Shown: piece by piece, positions 1 through 7,690 of the stretch
Position numbering within the stretch: position 1 is the first letter of the stretch
Layout of the letters: every line of letters begins with the position of its first letter
Assembly: GCA_019455045.1 (NCBI GenBank)
Contig: JACFND010000003.1
Coordinates: 19,649-83,648, forward strand
Reading direction: 5' to 3'
Length of the DNA stretch: 64,000 nt
From: Flavobacteriia bacterium
GTDB taxonomy: Bacteria > Bacteroidota > Bacteroidia > Flavobacteriales > Weeksellaceae
Position numbers and translations under genes: made by a program
Notes under the pieces: model-generated
What the model saw: the letters and a program-made list of their open reading frames with translations, nothing else
What the model was told of the DNA's origin: nothing
The model's database searches: none

Positions 1-506
1 TTTGACTTCACACTTGAATCGATTTGTCTGTCACCCATTCTGAGCACAAAACCTCCGATCAGCTCCGGATCCACTTTGGTTTCGATATTGATGGTCGAAG
101 TGTCGCCCAGCTTCTGTTTGGCTTCCATCACGATGCTGTTGACCAGATTGGCATCAAACGGAACTGCTGAAATGAATTCTGCAGTCGTGATGTTGTGCAT
201 CCTGTTGTACTGCTCTGTAAACTGTGCTGAAATTTCTTTCAATATGTCTCCTCTTCCCTGGTTGATGACCAGTTCGATGAAATTCTGTGAAACCTTTGAG
301 AAACCTTTGAACAGTTCTTTTGAGATCGCAACCTTTCTTTTGGCATCCAAAACGGGTGAAGCCAGAAAACTGCTCAATTCACGGCTCGCCTGAATCGAAT
401 TTTTCAGATCGATCATTTCCCGGTTGAGCATATCTGCCTGAGAAGTCTCGTTGGCAAACTGCATCAGCCCTTTGGCATATCGTTTTGCTGCTCTGATTCC
501 CGCCAT
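1..506 (-). CDS. atpH: ATP synthase F1 delta subunit (partial)
   Basis: The delta subunit (OSCP equivalent) links the F1 head to the peripheral b stalk of the ATP synthase. The reading frame starts at an ATG four bases after the atpF stop and runs off the left edge after 168 codons. The family is usually about 175-185 residues, so only the C-terminal tail is missing. The N-terminus (MAGIRAAKRYAKGLMQFA) is the helical domain that binds the alpha subunits. The later stretch ETKVDPELIGGFVLRMGD is the conserved C-terminal signature of the family. It is the last visible gene of the minus-strand atp operon; atpA and atpG are expected beyond the edge. Confidence 0.95.
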   Translation of the reverse strand, partial: MAGIRAAKRYAKGLMQFANETSQADMLNREMIDLKNSIQASRELSSFLASPVLDAKRKVAISKELFKGFSKVSQNFIELVINQGRGDILKEISAQFTEQYNRMHNITTAEFISAVPFDANLVNSIVMEAKQKLGDTSTINIETKVDPELIGGFVLRMGDRQIDSSVKS

Positions 507-510
507 CTTA

Positions 511-1011
511 TTAATTCAGTTTGGTTTCGTTAATCATTGTTTTTGCCAAAGCTTCCTGAGCCGATTTGTCAGAAAGTTCTTTTTCAAGAACCTTTTCAGC
601 CACTTCGATTGAAAGTGTGGCAATCTGATTTTTCAGTTCGGTCATTGCAGCAGCCTTCTCGTTTTGGATGGCAGCCTTTGCATTTTCAACCAGTCGGTCG
701 GCCTCAGCCTGAGCCGTGTCTTTTGCTTTTGCAATGATTCCTTCTCTCATTTCTCTGGCTTCCTTCAGGATTGCATCTCTTTCCATTTTTGCCTCCTTCA
801 GGATCTTTTCGTTTTCTGATTTCAGATTCGCCATTTCCTCTCTTGCCTTTTTGGCCTGATTCAGTGAATCTTCGATGGTCTTTTCTCTTTCGTTAACCGC
901 ATTTAAGATCGGCTTCCACGCAAATTTCCTCAGAATGAAAAGCAGCAACAGAAACAAAAGCAACTGCCAAAAAAACAGTCCAAATGAAAAGTCGTTGATT
1001 AATTTATCCAT
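511..1011 (-). CDS. atpF: ATP synthase F0 b subunit
   Basis: The b subunit forms the peripheral stalk holding F1 against rotation. The 166-residue protein has one N-terminal membrane helix (about residues 8-30, FSFGLFFWQLLLFLLLLFIL) followed by a long charged coiled coil rich in E, K and A, as the family requires. Length is typical. It lies between atpE and atpH. A strong hairpin in the 82-base gap after atpE (1050-1087) probably lowers its expression relative to the c subunit. Confidence 0.96.
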   Translation of the reverse strand: MDKLINDFSFGLFFWQLLLFLLLLFILRKFAWKPILNAVNEREKTIEDSLNQAKKAREEMANLKSENEKILKEAKMERDAILKEAREMREGIIAKAKDTAQAEADRLVENAKAAIQNEKAAAMTELKNQIATLSIEVAEKVLEKELSDKSAQEALAKTMINETKLN

Positions 1012-1049
1012 TGTATTTTCTTTTTAATCTTTTATTTAATGTTTTTTGT

Positions 1050-1087
1050 AAAAACTCACTGCAACCAACCGTTAACAGTGAGTTTTT
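1050..1087 (-). terminator. hairpin between atpE and atpF (partial terminator or mRNA-stabilising element)
   Basis: A perfect 12-bp stem AAAAACTCACTG/CAGTGAGTTTTT with a 14-base loop lies in the 82-base gap after atpE. On the minus strand it is followed by ACAAAAAAC, so the T run is short. Confidence 0.75.
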
Positions 1088-1093
1088 TTGTGA

Positions 1094-1312
<219 letters not shown>

Positions 1313-1333
1313 TTAAACAATTACTTATTTTAA

Positions 1334-2431
1334 TTAATGCGCTTCCTCATGTTCGTGCTCTTCTACAGCGAAACCAAAATACAGTGCCGAAAGTATGGTG
1401 AACACATAAGCCTGAAGCAGTGCAACAAAAAATTCAATGATCATGATAAAAACGGTCAGACCAAAAGTAAGCGGGCCGCCTATCCAGCTCTTGAAAATAA
1501 ATATCATTCCAAGCAAACTCATCATCACGATGTGTCCGGCCGACATATTGGCAAACAAACGAATCATCAGTGAAAACGGTTTGATAAAAATACCGAGCAC
1601 CTCAATCGGCACCAGCAGTATGTAGAGTGGAATCTTTGCAATCCACGGCATTGAATCTCCCAGCGGATTAAAAATATGTCCCCAATAAGTTTTTGTTCCC
1701 ACTGCCTGGGTAATTACAAAAGTTATGATGGCAAGCGCAAGCGTAACTGCGATATTTCCGGTCACATTCATCCCAAGCGGAGTCATACCCAGCATATTTA
1801 CAATCCATATAAAGAAGAATATGGTCAGCAGATAGGGCATAAATCTTTTGTAATGTTTTTCACCAATGTTTGGAATTGCGATTTCGTCCTTTATATACAG
1901 TACAATCGGTTCAAGAATACCGTTCATTCCTTTTGGAACCACAGTCTTTCTGTAATTTTTTGCCATACCGGTAAACAGCAGGAACATGATCAGACCCACA
2001 ATCAGAATATTCACTACATTTTTTGTGATTGAGAAATCGAGCGGTTTTTCATTTGCAGGAAATCCGTTTTCTTTTTTTGTAATGGTTCCGGCCTCATCTG
2101 TCTTATAGATTTTGCTGTGGTACAGCGCATAACTCTGACCATCCTTTGTCACCACCTTGTGTCCGTGTTCAAACTCCGATGAGCTGAAGATCTTCAGTCC
2201 GTTGTCAAACAGGATGACCGGCAGCGGAAAACCATAATGTGCACCGGTTTCTTTATTTGAAAGAAAAGTATAATAATAGTCATCGGCCATGTGATGGTCG
2301 ATCACTTCATTGACTTCCTCTTTGGTAACGCCTCCTCCATTGGTCTCAGATTCAGTTTCTTGTGCAAAAGAAAACGAAAAGGCAAACAGTAAAAACAAAA
2401 ATGCAAACAGCCTGCTGGCGATAACTTTCAT
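1334..2431 (-). CDS. atpB: ATP synthase F0 a subunit with long N-terminal pre-domain
   Basis: Subunit a holds the two half-channels that feed ions to the c ring. The first 150 or so residues are unlike the E. coli protein: a signal-like segment (MKVIASRLFAFLFLLFAFSF) and then a hydrophilic domain, before the usual multi-helix core that ends with FANMSAGHIVMMS (the essential Arg lies in SLMIRLFANM) and a His-rich tail. Such extended AtpB proteins are usual in Bacteroidota. I chose the ATG at 2431 because the TTG three codons upstream is weaker and the -7 box at 2451-2458 fits a short leader. Confidence 0.95.
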   Translation of the reverse strand: MKVIASRLFAFLFLLFAFSFSFAQETESETNGGGVTKEEVNEVIDHHMADDYYYTFLSNKETGAHYGFPLPVILFDNGLKIFSSSEFEHGHKVVTKDGQSYALYHSKIYKTDEAGTITKKENGFPANEKPLDFSITKNVVNILIVGLIMFLLFTGMAKNYRKTVVPKGMNGILEPIVLYIKDEIAIPNIGEKHYKRFMPYLLTIFFFIWIVNMLGMTPLGMNVTGNIAVTLALAIITFVITQAVGTKTYWGHIFNPLGDSMPWIAKIPLYILLVPIEVLGIFIKPFSLMIRLFANMSAGHIVMMSLLGMIFIFKSWIGGPLTFGLTVFIMIIEFFVALLQAYVFTILSALYFGFAVEEHEHEEAH

Positions 2432-2450
2432 TTGGCTCAATTTTGAGGTG

Positions 2451-2458
2451 CAAAAGTA
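2451..2458 (-). promoter_or_regulatory. -7 element upstream of atpB
   Basis: TACTTTTG on the minus strand matches the Bacteroidota -7 consensus TAnnTTTG, 19 bases before the chosen atpB ATG. No convincing -33 TTG was seen. It suggests a second start point inside the atp operon. Confidence 0.5.
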
Positions 2459-2501
2459 AGTTTAATTTTGATAAAAATGAAACCTTATTTTCTGCTTTTT
2501 G

Positions 2502-2873
2502 TCATTTTTCGGGATAGAGCAGAAGACGGGCTGTGAAAATCGTAATCAAAACGATACTAACAAGATACAGAATTATAAAACTAAATTTATATTCAGGCTC
2601 TTCTATCGGTTTGAAATTTTTCATAAAAACAATCGCCGACAACAGCTTCAGAGAAATTACACCAATATAGAAAAACCCGAGCTGTTTGTGAAAAACCGTA
2701 TTGGCGGCAGCCATAAAAAACAGGGCAACCGTACAGATTGAAAAAGTGAAGCCGTAAACAGGCAGCAAATTGCCTTCAAAACCAAAAACAAATTTCACTG
2801 TCCCGAAATGAATCATTATCAGTATCAGAAATAGAAAAAGATAAAAGAGAACTTTTACAAAATTATTTTTCAT
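2502..2873 (-). CDS. small four-helix membrane protein of the atp operon (DUF6168-like)
   Basis: The 123-residue protein has four predicted membrane helices (about residues 7-30, 38-60, 67-85, 95-117) and almost no soluble part. It starts inside the atpZ stop region (11-base overlap) and ends about 70 bases before the atpB start, so it is translated with atpZ. Small membrane proteins between atpZ/atpI and atpB are common and are thought to help assemble the c ring. I recall a DUF6168 family at this place in flavobacteria but could not check the match. Function is inferred only from position. Confidence 0.75.
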   Translation of the reverse strand: MKNNFVKVLFYLFLFLILIMIHFGTVKFVFGFEGNLLPVYGFTFSICTVALFFMAAANTVFHKQLGFFYIGVISLKLLSAIVFMKNFKPIEEPEYKFSFIILYLVSIVLITIFTARLLLYPEK

Positions 2874-3087
2874 TTAATCGATTGAGTTGTTTTAAAATTA
2901 CATACAAAGATACGCCCAATCCCAGCAGTGTTCCAAAAAGTGTGAACAAACTTGAATCTGCCGCACCCCATTTCTGATCTGCTTTTTTGCCCATCCAGAT
3001 AAACACAAACATAATCGCCATCATTTCGAAAGCGATGCCGGTCAGTTGGATATATCTGGTAAATGCTGAATTTTCTTTTTTGGCCAT
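2863..3087 (-). CDS. atpZ: AtpZ/AtpI family protein
   Basis: The 74-residue protein has two membrane helices (about residues 16-34 and 44-65) joined by a short KKADQKWG loop, the typical pattern of AtpZ/AtpI, which assists assembly of the ATP synthase c ring or ion uptake. It is the first gene of the atp block. Its own -7 element (3098-3105) overlaps the stop codon of the upstream toxin gene, and the start lies only ten bases after that element. An alternative overlapping frame (to 3100) gives a less hydrophobic product and was not chosen. Confidence 0.85.
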   Translation of the reverse strand: MAKKENSAFTRYIQLTGIAFEMMAIMFVFIWMGKKADQKWGAADSSLFTLFGTLLGLGVSLYVILKQLNRLNEK

Positions 3088-3097
3088 AATTAAAATG

Positions 3098-3105
3098 CAA
3101 AATTA
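3098..3105 (-). promoter_or_regulatory. -7 element of atpZ overlapping toxin stop codon
   Basis: TAATTTTG on the minus strand matches TAnnTTTG. Its first three bases, TAA, are the stop codon of the upstream toxin gene. The atpZ ATG follows ten bases later, so the mRNA leader would be only a few bases long. Confidence 0.5.
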
Positions 3106-3384
3106 AAATAATTCGGAATGACTGCCGACTCTGATCAAATGAATCTCTTTTGCCGGTTCGTCTATTTGAAACCAGATAATCAGCAAATCAGATTGTATAT
3201 GACATTCCCAACTGTCTTTGTATATACCCAAGAGTTTGTGAGGTTTCATCTCAGGAGGAATATTTTCTACACCTCCTTGACTCAATAACTCGACGCAAAC
3301 CGAAATCTTTTGAATTTTTTCAGGATTGTTTTTAAATCTTTTTAAGTCCTTTTTGAAACGACCGCCGGATATAATTTCATACAT
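3103..3384 (-). CDS. YafQ-family mRNA interferase toxin
   Basis: The 93-residue protein belongs to the RelE/YafQ superfamily of ribosome-dependent endoribonucleases. It starts FKKDLKRFK, and has KPHKLLG, ECHIQSDLLIIW and a C-terminal GSHSELF. His49, His62, Asp66 and His89 fall at the places of the YafQ catalytic residues His50, His63, Asp67 and His87, so it looks intact. It follows its antitoxin by 16 bases and lies 15 bases upstream of atpZ. Expected activity is mRNA cleavage on the ribosome unless bound by the antitoxin. Confidence 0.88.
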   Translation of the reverse strand: MYEIISGGRFKKDLKRFKNNPEKIQKISVCVELLSQGGVENIPPEMKPHKLLGIYKDSWECHIQSDLLIIWFQIDEPAKEIHLIRVGSHSELF

Positions 3385-3400
3385 TTTAAAATGGTTTCAT

Positions 3401-3673
3401 TCAATCTTCATTCATTATCCTGGTCAGAAACTCACGAGCCGACTCTCCCTTCTTCATTTTATCCAATACTATCTTTCCTGCTATGTGATCTTTGACTTCC
3501 TGAATGGCAGCGACAGTTTCTTCATTCGGAACTTCAAATTCTGAGGCTTCAAAAAGCAAAGTCTCGATATAATTGTTCATACTTCGATTTTCTTCTTTTG
3601 CCTTTTTCTGCAAATGGGCATACAAATTTTTGTTGATTCTGATAGAGGTCAATTTTTTTTCTTTTGTTTTCAT
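3401..3673 (-). CDS. ribbon-helix-helix antitoxin partner of YafQ-like toxin
   Basis: The 90-residue protein begins with a ribbon-helix-helix-like segment (KKLTSIRINKNLYAHLQKKA followed by MNNYIETLLFE), which would bind DNA as a dimer, and ends with an acidic/basic tail expected to wrap the toxin. It precedes the toxin gene by 16 bases in the usual antitoxin-first order. The promoter region just upstream (3683-3726) holds repeats of ATTTGTAAT that overlap the -7 box and suit autorepression. Confidence 0.8.
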   Translation of the reverse strand: MKTKEKKLTSIRINKNLYAHLQKKAKEENRSMNNYIETLLFEASEFEVPNEETVAAIQEVKDHIAGKIVLDKMKKGESAREFLTRIMNED

Positions 3674-3682
3674 TATTATTTT

Positions 3683-3726
3683 ATTTGTAATACAAATGTA
3701 ATCATTTGTAATAAATCATTACAAAA
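3683..3726 (-). promoter_or_regulatory. toxin-antitoxin promoter and probable operator repeats
   Basis: The minus-strand -7 box TACATTTG spans 3693-3700, and a TTTG at 3722-3725 lies 21 bases upstream as a -33 element. The same region has ATTTGTAAT at 3683-3691 and again at 3704-3712 (21-base period, two helical turns). The second copy forms an inverted repeat with ATTACAAAA at 3718-3726. This layout is expected for an operator bound by the antitoxin dimer. Confidence 0.6.
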
Positions 3727-3762
3727 ATAAAAGTACAAACTGCATAACTCATAACTATACGC

Positions 3763-3770
3763 TAAATTTG
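3763..3770 (+). promoter_or_regulatory. -7 element of dus operon
   Basis: TAAATTTG matches TAnnTTTG and ends 14 bases before the TTG start of dus, implying a leader of about eight bases. No clear -33 box was seen. Confidence 0.5.
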
Positions 3771-3784
3771 CAAAAAATTTCAAA

Positions 3785-4771
3785 TTGATCAAAATCGGAA
3801 ATATAGAACTTCCTGACTTCCCGCTGCTGCTGGCACCGATGGAAGATGTGAGCGATCCGCCCTTTCGCAGACTCTGCAAACTGCATGGGGTCGACATGCT
3901 GTATTCCGAATTTATATCGTCCGAAGGACTGATCAGAGATGCAATCAAAAGCCGTCAGAAGCTCGATATTTTTGATTATGAACGTCCGGTCGGAATCCAG
4001 ATTTTTGGCGGCGACGAAGAAGCAATGGCAATGTCCGCAAAAATTGTAGAAACCGTGAAACCCGATCTGGTCGACATCAATTTTGGCTGTCCGGTCAAAA
4101 AAGTGGTTTGCAAAGGTGCGGGTGCAGGCGTGCTCAAAGATGTAGATCTGATGGTCAGACTGACCAAAGCAGTGGTCAGCAGTACCCAATTGCCGGTGAC
4201 CGTAAAAACCCGTTTGGGCTGGGACACCGACAGCATCAATATAATCGAAGTCGCGGAAAGACTTCAGGAAACCGGAATCAAAGCGCTTTCGATTCACGGA
4301 CGGACGCGTTCACAGATGTACAAAGGACATGCTGACTGGACACTGATTGAAAAAGTAAAATCAAATCCGAATATTGAAATTCCGATTTTTGGAAACGGCG
4401 ACATTGATTCGCCCGAAAAGGCATTGGAATACAAAAACACATACGGTGTGGACGGAATCATGATCGGTCGCGCGGCCATCGGGAATCCGTGGATATTCAA
4501 TGAAATCAAACATTTTCTGAAAACAGGCGAAAAAATAGATCCGCCGACGCTTGCCCAAAAAGCCGAGGCAGCAAAAAATCATCTGATCTGGTCTTGCGAA
4601 TGGAAGGGCGAAAAACTGGGCATACTGGAAACCAGAAGGCATTATTCAAATTATTTCAAAGGAATTCCTGATTTCAAACCTTTCCGAACCCGACTGGTGA
4701 CCGCAAACGAACTCAATGAGCTGTTTGATTTATTTGATGAAATTTTGGAATTTGAAAAACAGCTGATCTGA
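3785..4771 (+). CDS. dus: tRNA-dihydrouridine synthase
   Basis: The enzyme reduces uridines in the tRNA D-loop with FMN and NADPH. The 328-residue protein has the TIM-barrel start LLLAPMEDVSDPPFRRL, the catalytic Cys in the stretch NFGCPVKKVVCKGAG, the FMN/tRNA segments KTRLGWD and SIHGRTRSQMYKG, and the phosphate-binding IPIFGNGDI and IMIGRAAIGNPW. It resembles DusB. The start is a TTG: no in-frame ATG precedes the conserved IKIGNIELP, and the -7 box sits just upstream. Its stop overlaps the ATG of the next gene (TGATG), so the two are coupled. Confidence 0.94.
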   Translation: MIKIGNIELPDFPLLLAPMEDVSDPPFRRLCKLHGVDMLYSEFISSEGLIRDAIKSRQKLDIFDYERPVGIQIFGGDEEAMAMSAKIVETVKPDLVDINFGCPVKKVVCKGAGAGVLKDVDLMVRLTKAVVSSTQLPVTVKTRLGWDTDSINIIEVAERLQETGIKALSIHGRTRSQMYKGHADWTLIEKVKSNPNIEIPIFGNGDIDSPEKALEYKNTYGVDGIMIGRAAIGNPWIFNEIKHFLKTGEKIDPPTLAQKAEAAKNHLIWSCEWKGEKLGILETRRHYSNYFKGIPDFKPFRTRLVTANELNELFDLFDEILEFEKQLI

Positions 4772-5160
4772 TGGAATTTCCAGTTTATCAGAAAGAGATT
4801 ACAATCACCGAAGAATTTTTGGACAACAACCGGCACGTCAACAATGTTCAATATGTGCATTGGGTCGAAATGATGGCAGAAGAACACTGGAATTTACTCA
4901 AATCAAAAAGTAAGTACAAAGATTTTGTCTGGTTTTTGGTCGATCATCATATTCGTTACAAAAAGCAGGCTTATTTGGGCGACCGAATTCTAACCAAAAC
5001 GTATCCGGAAGAACCGGAAGGAATCCGTCAGCCGAGGAAGGTTGAATTTTTTATCAACAATGAACTCATCGTTGATTCAAGAACAAAATGGGTGATGATG
5101 GATCCTGAGAATCAAAAAGTACAAAGATTGGATCCAGACTGGCTGAATGAATTGATTTAG
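4771..5160 (+). CDS. acyl-CoA thioesterase, hotdog fold (4HBT family)
   Basis: The 129-residue protein is a single hotdog domain. The segment FLDNNRHVNNVQYVHWVEMM has the D/N-x-x-x-HVNN-x-x-Y active-site pattern of YbgC and acyl-ACP/CoA thioesterases. It would hydrolyse an acyl-thioester in the cytoplasm; the substrate cannot be told from sequence. It is translationally coupled to dus by a one-base stop/start overlap, which is gene order rather than evidence for a shared pathway. Confidence 0.85.
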   Translation: MEFPVYQKEITITEEFLDNNRHVNNVQYVHWVEMMAEEHWNLLKSKSKYKDFVWFLVDHHIRYKKQAYLGDRILTKTYPEEPEGIRQPRKVEFFINNELIVDSRTKWVMMDPENQKVQRLDPDWLNELI

Positions 5161-5217
5161 TTTTATAGATTTGTCAGATTCTGTTTTTATCATGACAAAC
5201 TTTAAAATTAAAAAATT

Positions 5218-5607
5218 ATGAGAAATATTTTTATTCTCCTATTGATGACACTGATGGCCTTTTCACTAAAAGCGCAGAAAACACCAGACGAGATCATCTC
5301 CAGTTTCTTCAAAACATACGAAAACTGACCAGATGATGCGGTAAGGTCTCTGATTGCAAGCAAATGGATTGACGAAAATTCGATTGAACAGTTGATTTCA
5401 AAGCTCTGGGACGGAGTATTGTTGATGGGTACTTATTATGGTTACGATAAAATTTCAGAGAAAGAAATTTCTGAAAGCTATAAAATTTATTACTATCTGG
5501 TAAAATACGAAAGACAACCAGTCAGGTTTATTTTCAATTTTTATAAACCACAAAGCGAATGGTTGGTTTACTCTTTTTCGTTTGATGAAAGCTTTAATGA
5601 GAAATAA
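5218..5607 (+). pseudogene. small secreted protein gene interrupted by in-frame TGA
   Basis: An ATG at 5218 opens a frame with a clear signal peptide (MRNIFILLLMTLMAFSLKAQ), continues TPDEIISSFFKTYEN, then meets TGA at 5326-5328 (codon 37). The same frame stays open after it for another 92 codons (PDDAVRSLIASKWIDEN and so on, ending SFNEK) to the TAA at 5605. The downstream part reads like normal protein, so the simplest view is one 130-codon gene with a nonsense change, for instance from TGG, CGA or GGA. A sequencing error is possible. I do not recognise the family. Confidence 0.7.
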
Positions 5608-5621
5608 AATCATCCTGCGTC

Positions 5622-7595
5622 TCAGGTAAACAAATACCACTTCACTCCCAACTGAATTTTGAAATCTCTGAAAGGGACAAATGGAGCGCTGTAATAATTG
5701 TTCTTTCCCCAAAGTGCATTGAAATGGTCAGCTCTCAGATAAATCTTCATCCGCTGAACCTTGATATTGAAAAAGAAGTCGAGCAGCGGATAGCCGCCAA
5801 TCTTCTGAATACCAAATTCGGGATTTGTCCGCTGAAGCATAAACTCATTGGTCACCGAAAAAAATTCTCTTGATTCAAATTCGGTGAAATAATTTGCATT
5901 GAATCCGACCTGAAGCTCCGCCTTATTGTCAAATGCCTTCCCCTGCCAGTACAGACTCGCTCTTGCGACCAGATCGGGTAAAGGAAGAAAGTCTGAATTT
6001 TGGGTGACTTTCTGATATTGAACGGTTGCGCTCAAATTAAAATTCCGGTATGGAATCAGCACATCGCCGGTCAGCTGAAACAGTGAAATACCGCCGTTGA
6101 GCTGTTTGGTTCTGAAATCAGAATCGACATATACATAATTGTCGATGTTGTACAGACTGCCTGAAAATTGTGTGTTGAATTTCTCAAAATCGAGTTTTGC
6201 GTACGCTTTTTGGATATTGGTATTTTTAAAACTGTAGTTGTAATAATTGAAATCTTTGTAAAAACTCTGGTTGTAAAACAAATTCAAAGAAGGAAATGAA
6301 GATTCGATCATACCTCCGCCAATCAGATGATATCCGCCCAGGGGCTGAACATCGATTTCGGAACTCAGGTGATATTGGCTTTTAAAAATTTCACCAGATT
6401 TGAATTCTCCGTTTGCGGTCAGTTTCAGTTTGTCGTTCCAGTCAAAATACAATTTTCCGACTGCGCCCAGCAGATTGTCTTCAATGTTTTTCGGAATATT
6501 GATCAATCCCTGATTGAGCGGATATTCGCCGTAGAGTTTCAGATTTTCAAGTCTGACGCCTGCTTCGATCAGCAGTTTTTCGCCCCATTTGAATTCGGCT
6601 ATTGAAGTATTCTGAACCGTTTCGAAACTCTTCAGGCTTCTTCTGTCCAAATCTGAAAAGACCGGACTTAAATAATAATTTTCATCCAGTTTTTCACGAT
6701 AGAAATATTTCTGTTTTTCGTAAGTAAAAACATTTTTGAGAATCAGAGGTGCACTCAGCGCAGTCGAATCCGATTTTGATTTTCCAAACAAACCGTAGCC
6801 GGCTGTCAGATGAAACCTTCTTGAGTCAAATTCTGAATAAGCAGAATTGAGATTCACCGCAATATTCTGCCGATTGGTGGTTCTGAGACTGTCGTCGTGG
6901 ACAAATTCGTTCAGATCGCTGATACCGCTGTTTTCCTGATTGTCAATATTCTGAGATGCATAATGCGTCCACAATTTAAATCTTTCATTTTTTGAATGAT
7001 AATTGACGGTAGCTATAAAAGCGTTATTTGCAGCCAAACTGTTTTTGTACCTGCCCACAGAACGCAGTCCGCGGTAATGAACCGAGTAATTGAGTCTCGG
7101 GTTTAAATTCTGAGAAAATGTAGTTGACAAATACTGCCCTTCTCTCCATCCGTTTTCATAAACAAATTCGGTCATTGGTGTTTTCACATCATAATAGCGG
7201 ATGTCCTCGGGAAAGAGATAATTGAATGATTTTCCGGTGGGCAGCAGTTGAAGTCTGAATCTGTTTTGGGTAAATTCAAGCGGATTGAAGGTTTGACCAA
7301 AATTCGGAAAACTCATATACCCGAACATATCCTTTTGGGTAAAATTCTGGCGGTAAAAACCTTTGATGGTCATCGTTGTGTCGACGACCGTTGGTTTGAG
7401 GTCATTTTCTCTCCAATAGCTATAATCTGTGATAACCGGTTTGTGAATCGTGAGACTGTCGTTTGCCGGTTCTCTTTTGCGTAGGTTCTGAAGAGAATCC
7501 TGAACAGCATTTTCACCCTCGAGCTCAGGATTGATCTGTGCATAGGAATGCAGCAGCGTAACTGTGAACATCAAAAGACCAATCAGTTTTTTCAT
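5622..7595 (-). CDS. putative outer-membrane porin (Porin_10-like)
   Basis: The protein (657 residues) has a signal peptide (MKKLIGLLMFTVTLLHSYAQ) and then a long region of alternating, aromatic-rich strands ending KIQLGVKWYLFT, where the final aromatic is typical of an outer-membrane barrel. It resembles the putative porins of Bacteroidota (PF14121) as I recall them. The start at 7595 is preferred over the upstream ATG, because that extension (28 residues) would be encoded across the susCD terminator at 7644-7671. It is downstream of the susCD operon but separated by that terminator. The solute carried is unknown. Confidence 0.8.
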   Translation of the reverse strand: MKKLIGLLMFTVTLLHSYAQINPELEGENAVQDSLQNLRKREPANDSLTIHKPVITDYSYWRENDLKPTVVDTTMTIKGFYRQNFTQKDMFGYMSFPNFGQTFNPLEFTQNRFRLQLLPTGKSFNYLFPEDIRYYDVKTPMTEFVYENGWREGQYLSTTFSQNLNPRLNYSVHYRGLRSVGRYKNSLAANNAFIATVNYHSKNERFKLWTHYASQNIDNQENSGISDLNEFVHDDSLRTTNRQNIAVNLNSAYSEFDSRRFHLTAGYGLFGKSKSDSTALSAPLILKNVFTYEKQKYFYREKLDENYYLSPVFSDLDRRSLKSFETVQNTSIAEFKWGEKLLIEAGVRLENLKLYGEYPLNQGLINIPKNIEDNLLGAVGKLYFDWNDKLKLTANGEFKSGEIFKSQYHLSSEIDVQPLGGYHLIGGGMIESSFPSLNLFYNQSFYKDFNYYNYSFKNTNIQKAYAKLDFEKFNTQFSGSLYNIDNYVYVDSDFRTKQLNGGISLFQLTGDVLIPYRNFNLSATVQYQKVTQNSDFLPLPDLVARASLYWQGKAFDNKAELQVGFNANYFTEFESREFFSVTNEFMLQRTNPEFGIQKIGGYPLLDFFFNIKVQRMKIYLRADHFNALWGKNNYYSAPFVPFRDFKIQLGVKWYLFT

Positions 7596-7643
7596 AGACG
7601 ATTTTCGACTCGGCAAAGTTAACTGAAAAATTATGGGGAATAA

Positions 7644-7671
7644 AAAAACCCGCTCAAAAGAACGGGTTTTT
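7644..7671 (-). terminator. intrinsic terminator of susCD operon
   Basis: A 9-bp stem AAAAACCCG/CGGGTTTTT with a 10-base loop is followed on the minus strand by seven Ts. It lies 20 bases after the susD stop and before the porin start. Confidence 0.85.
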
Positions 7672-7690
7672 ATTATCATTCAATAGAATA

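Noticed and set aside
2870..3100. 76-residue ORF overlapping atpZ
   Set aside because: It is in another frame, lacks membrane helices and has no family pattern; atpZ explains the region.
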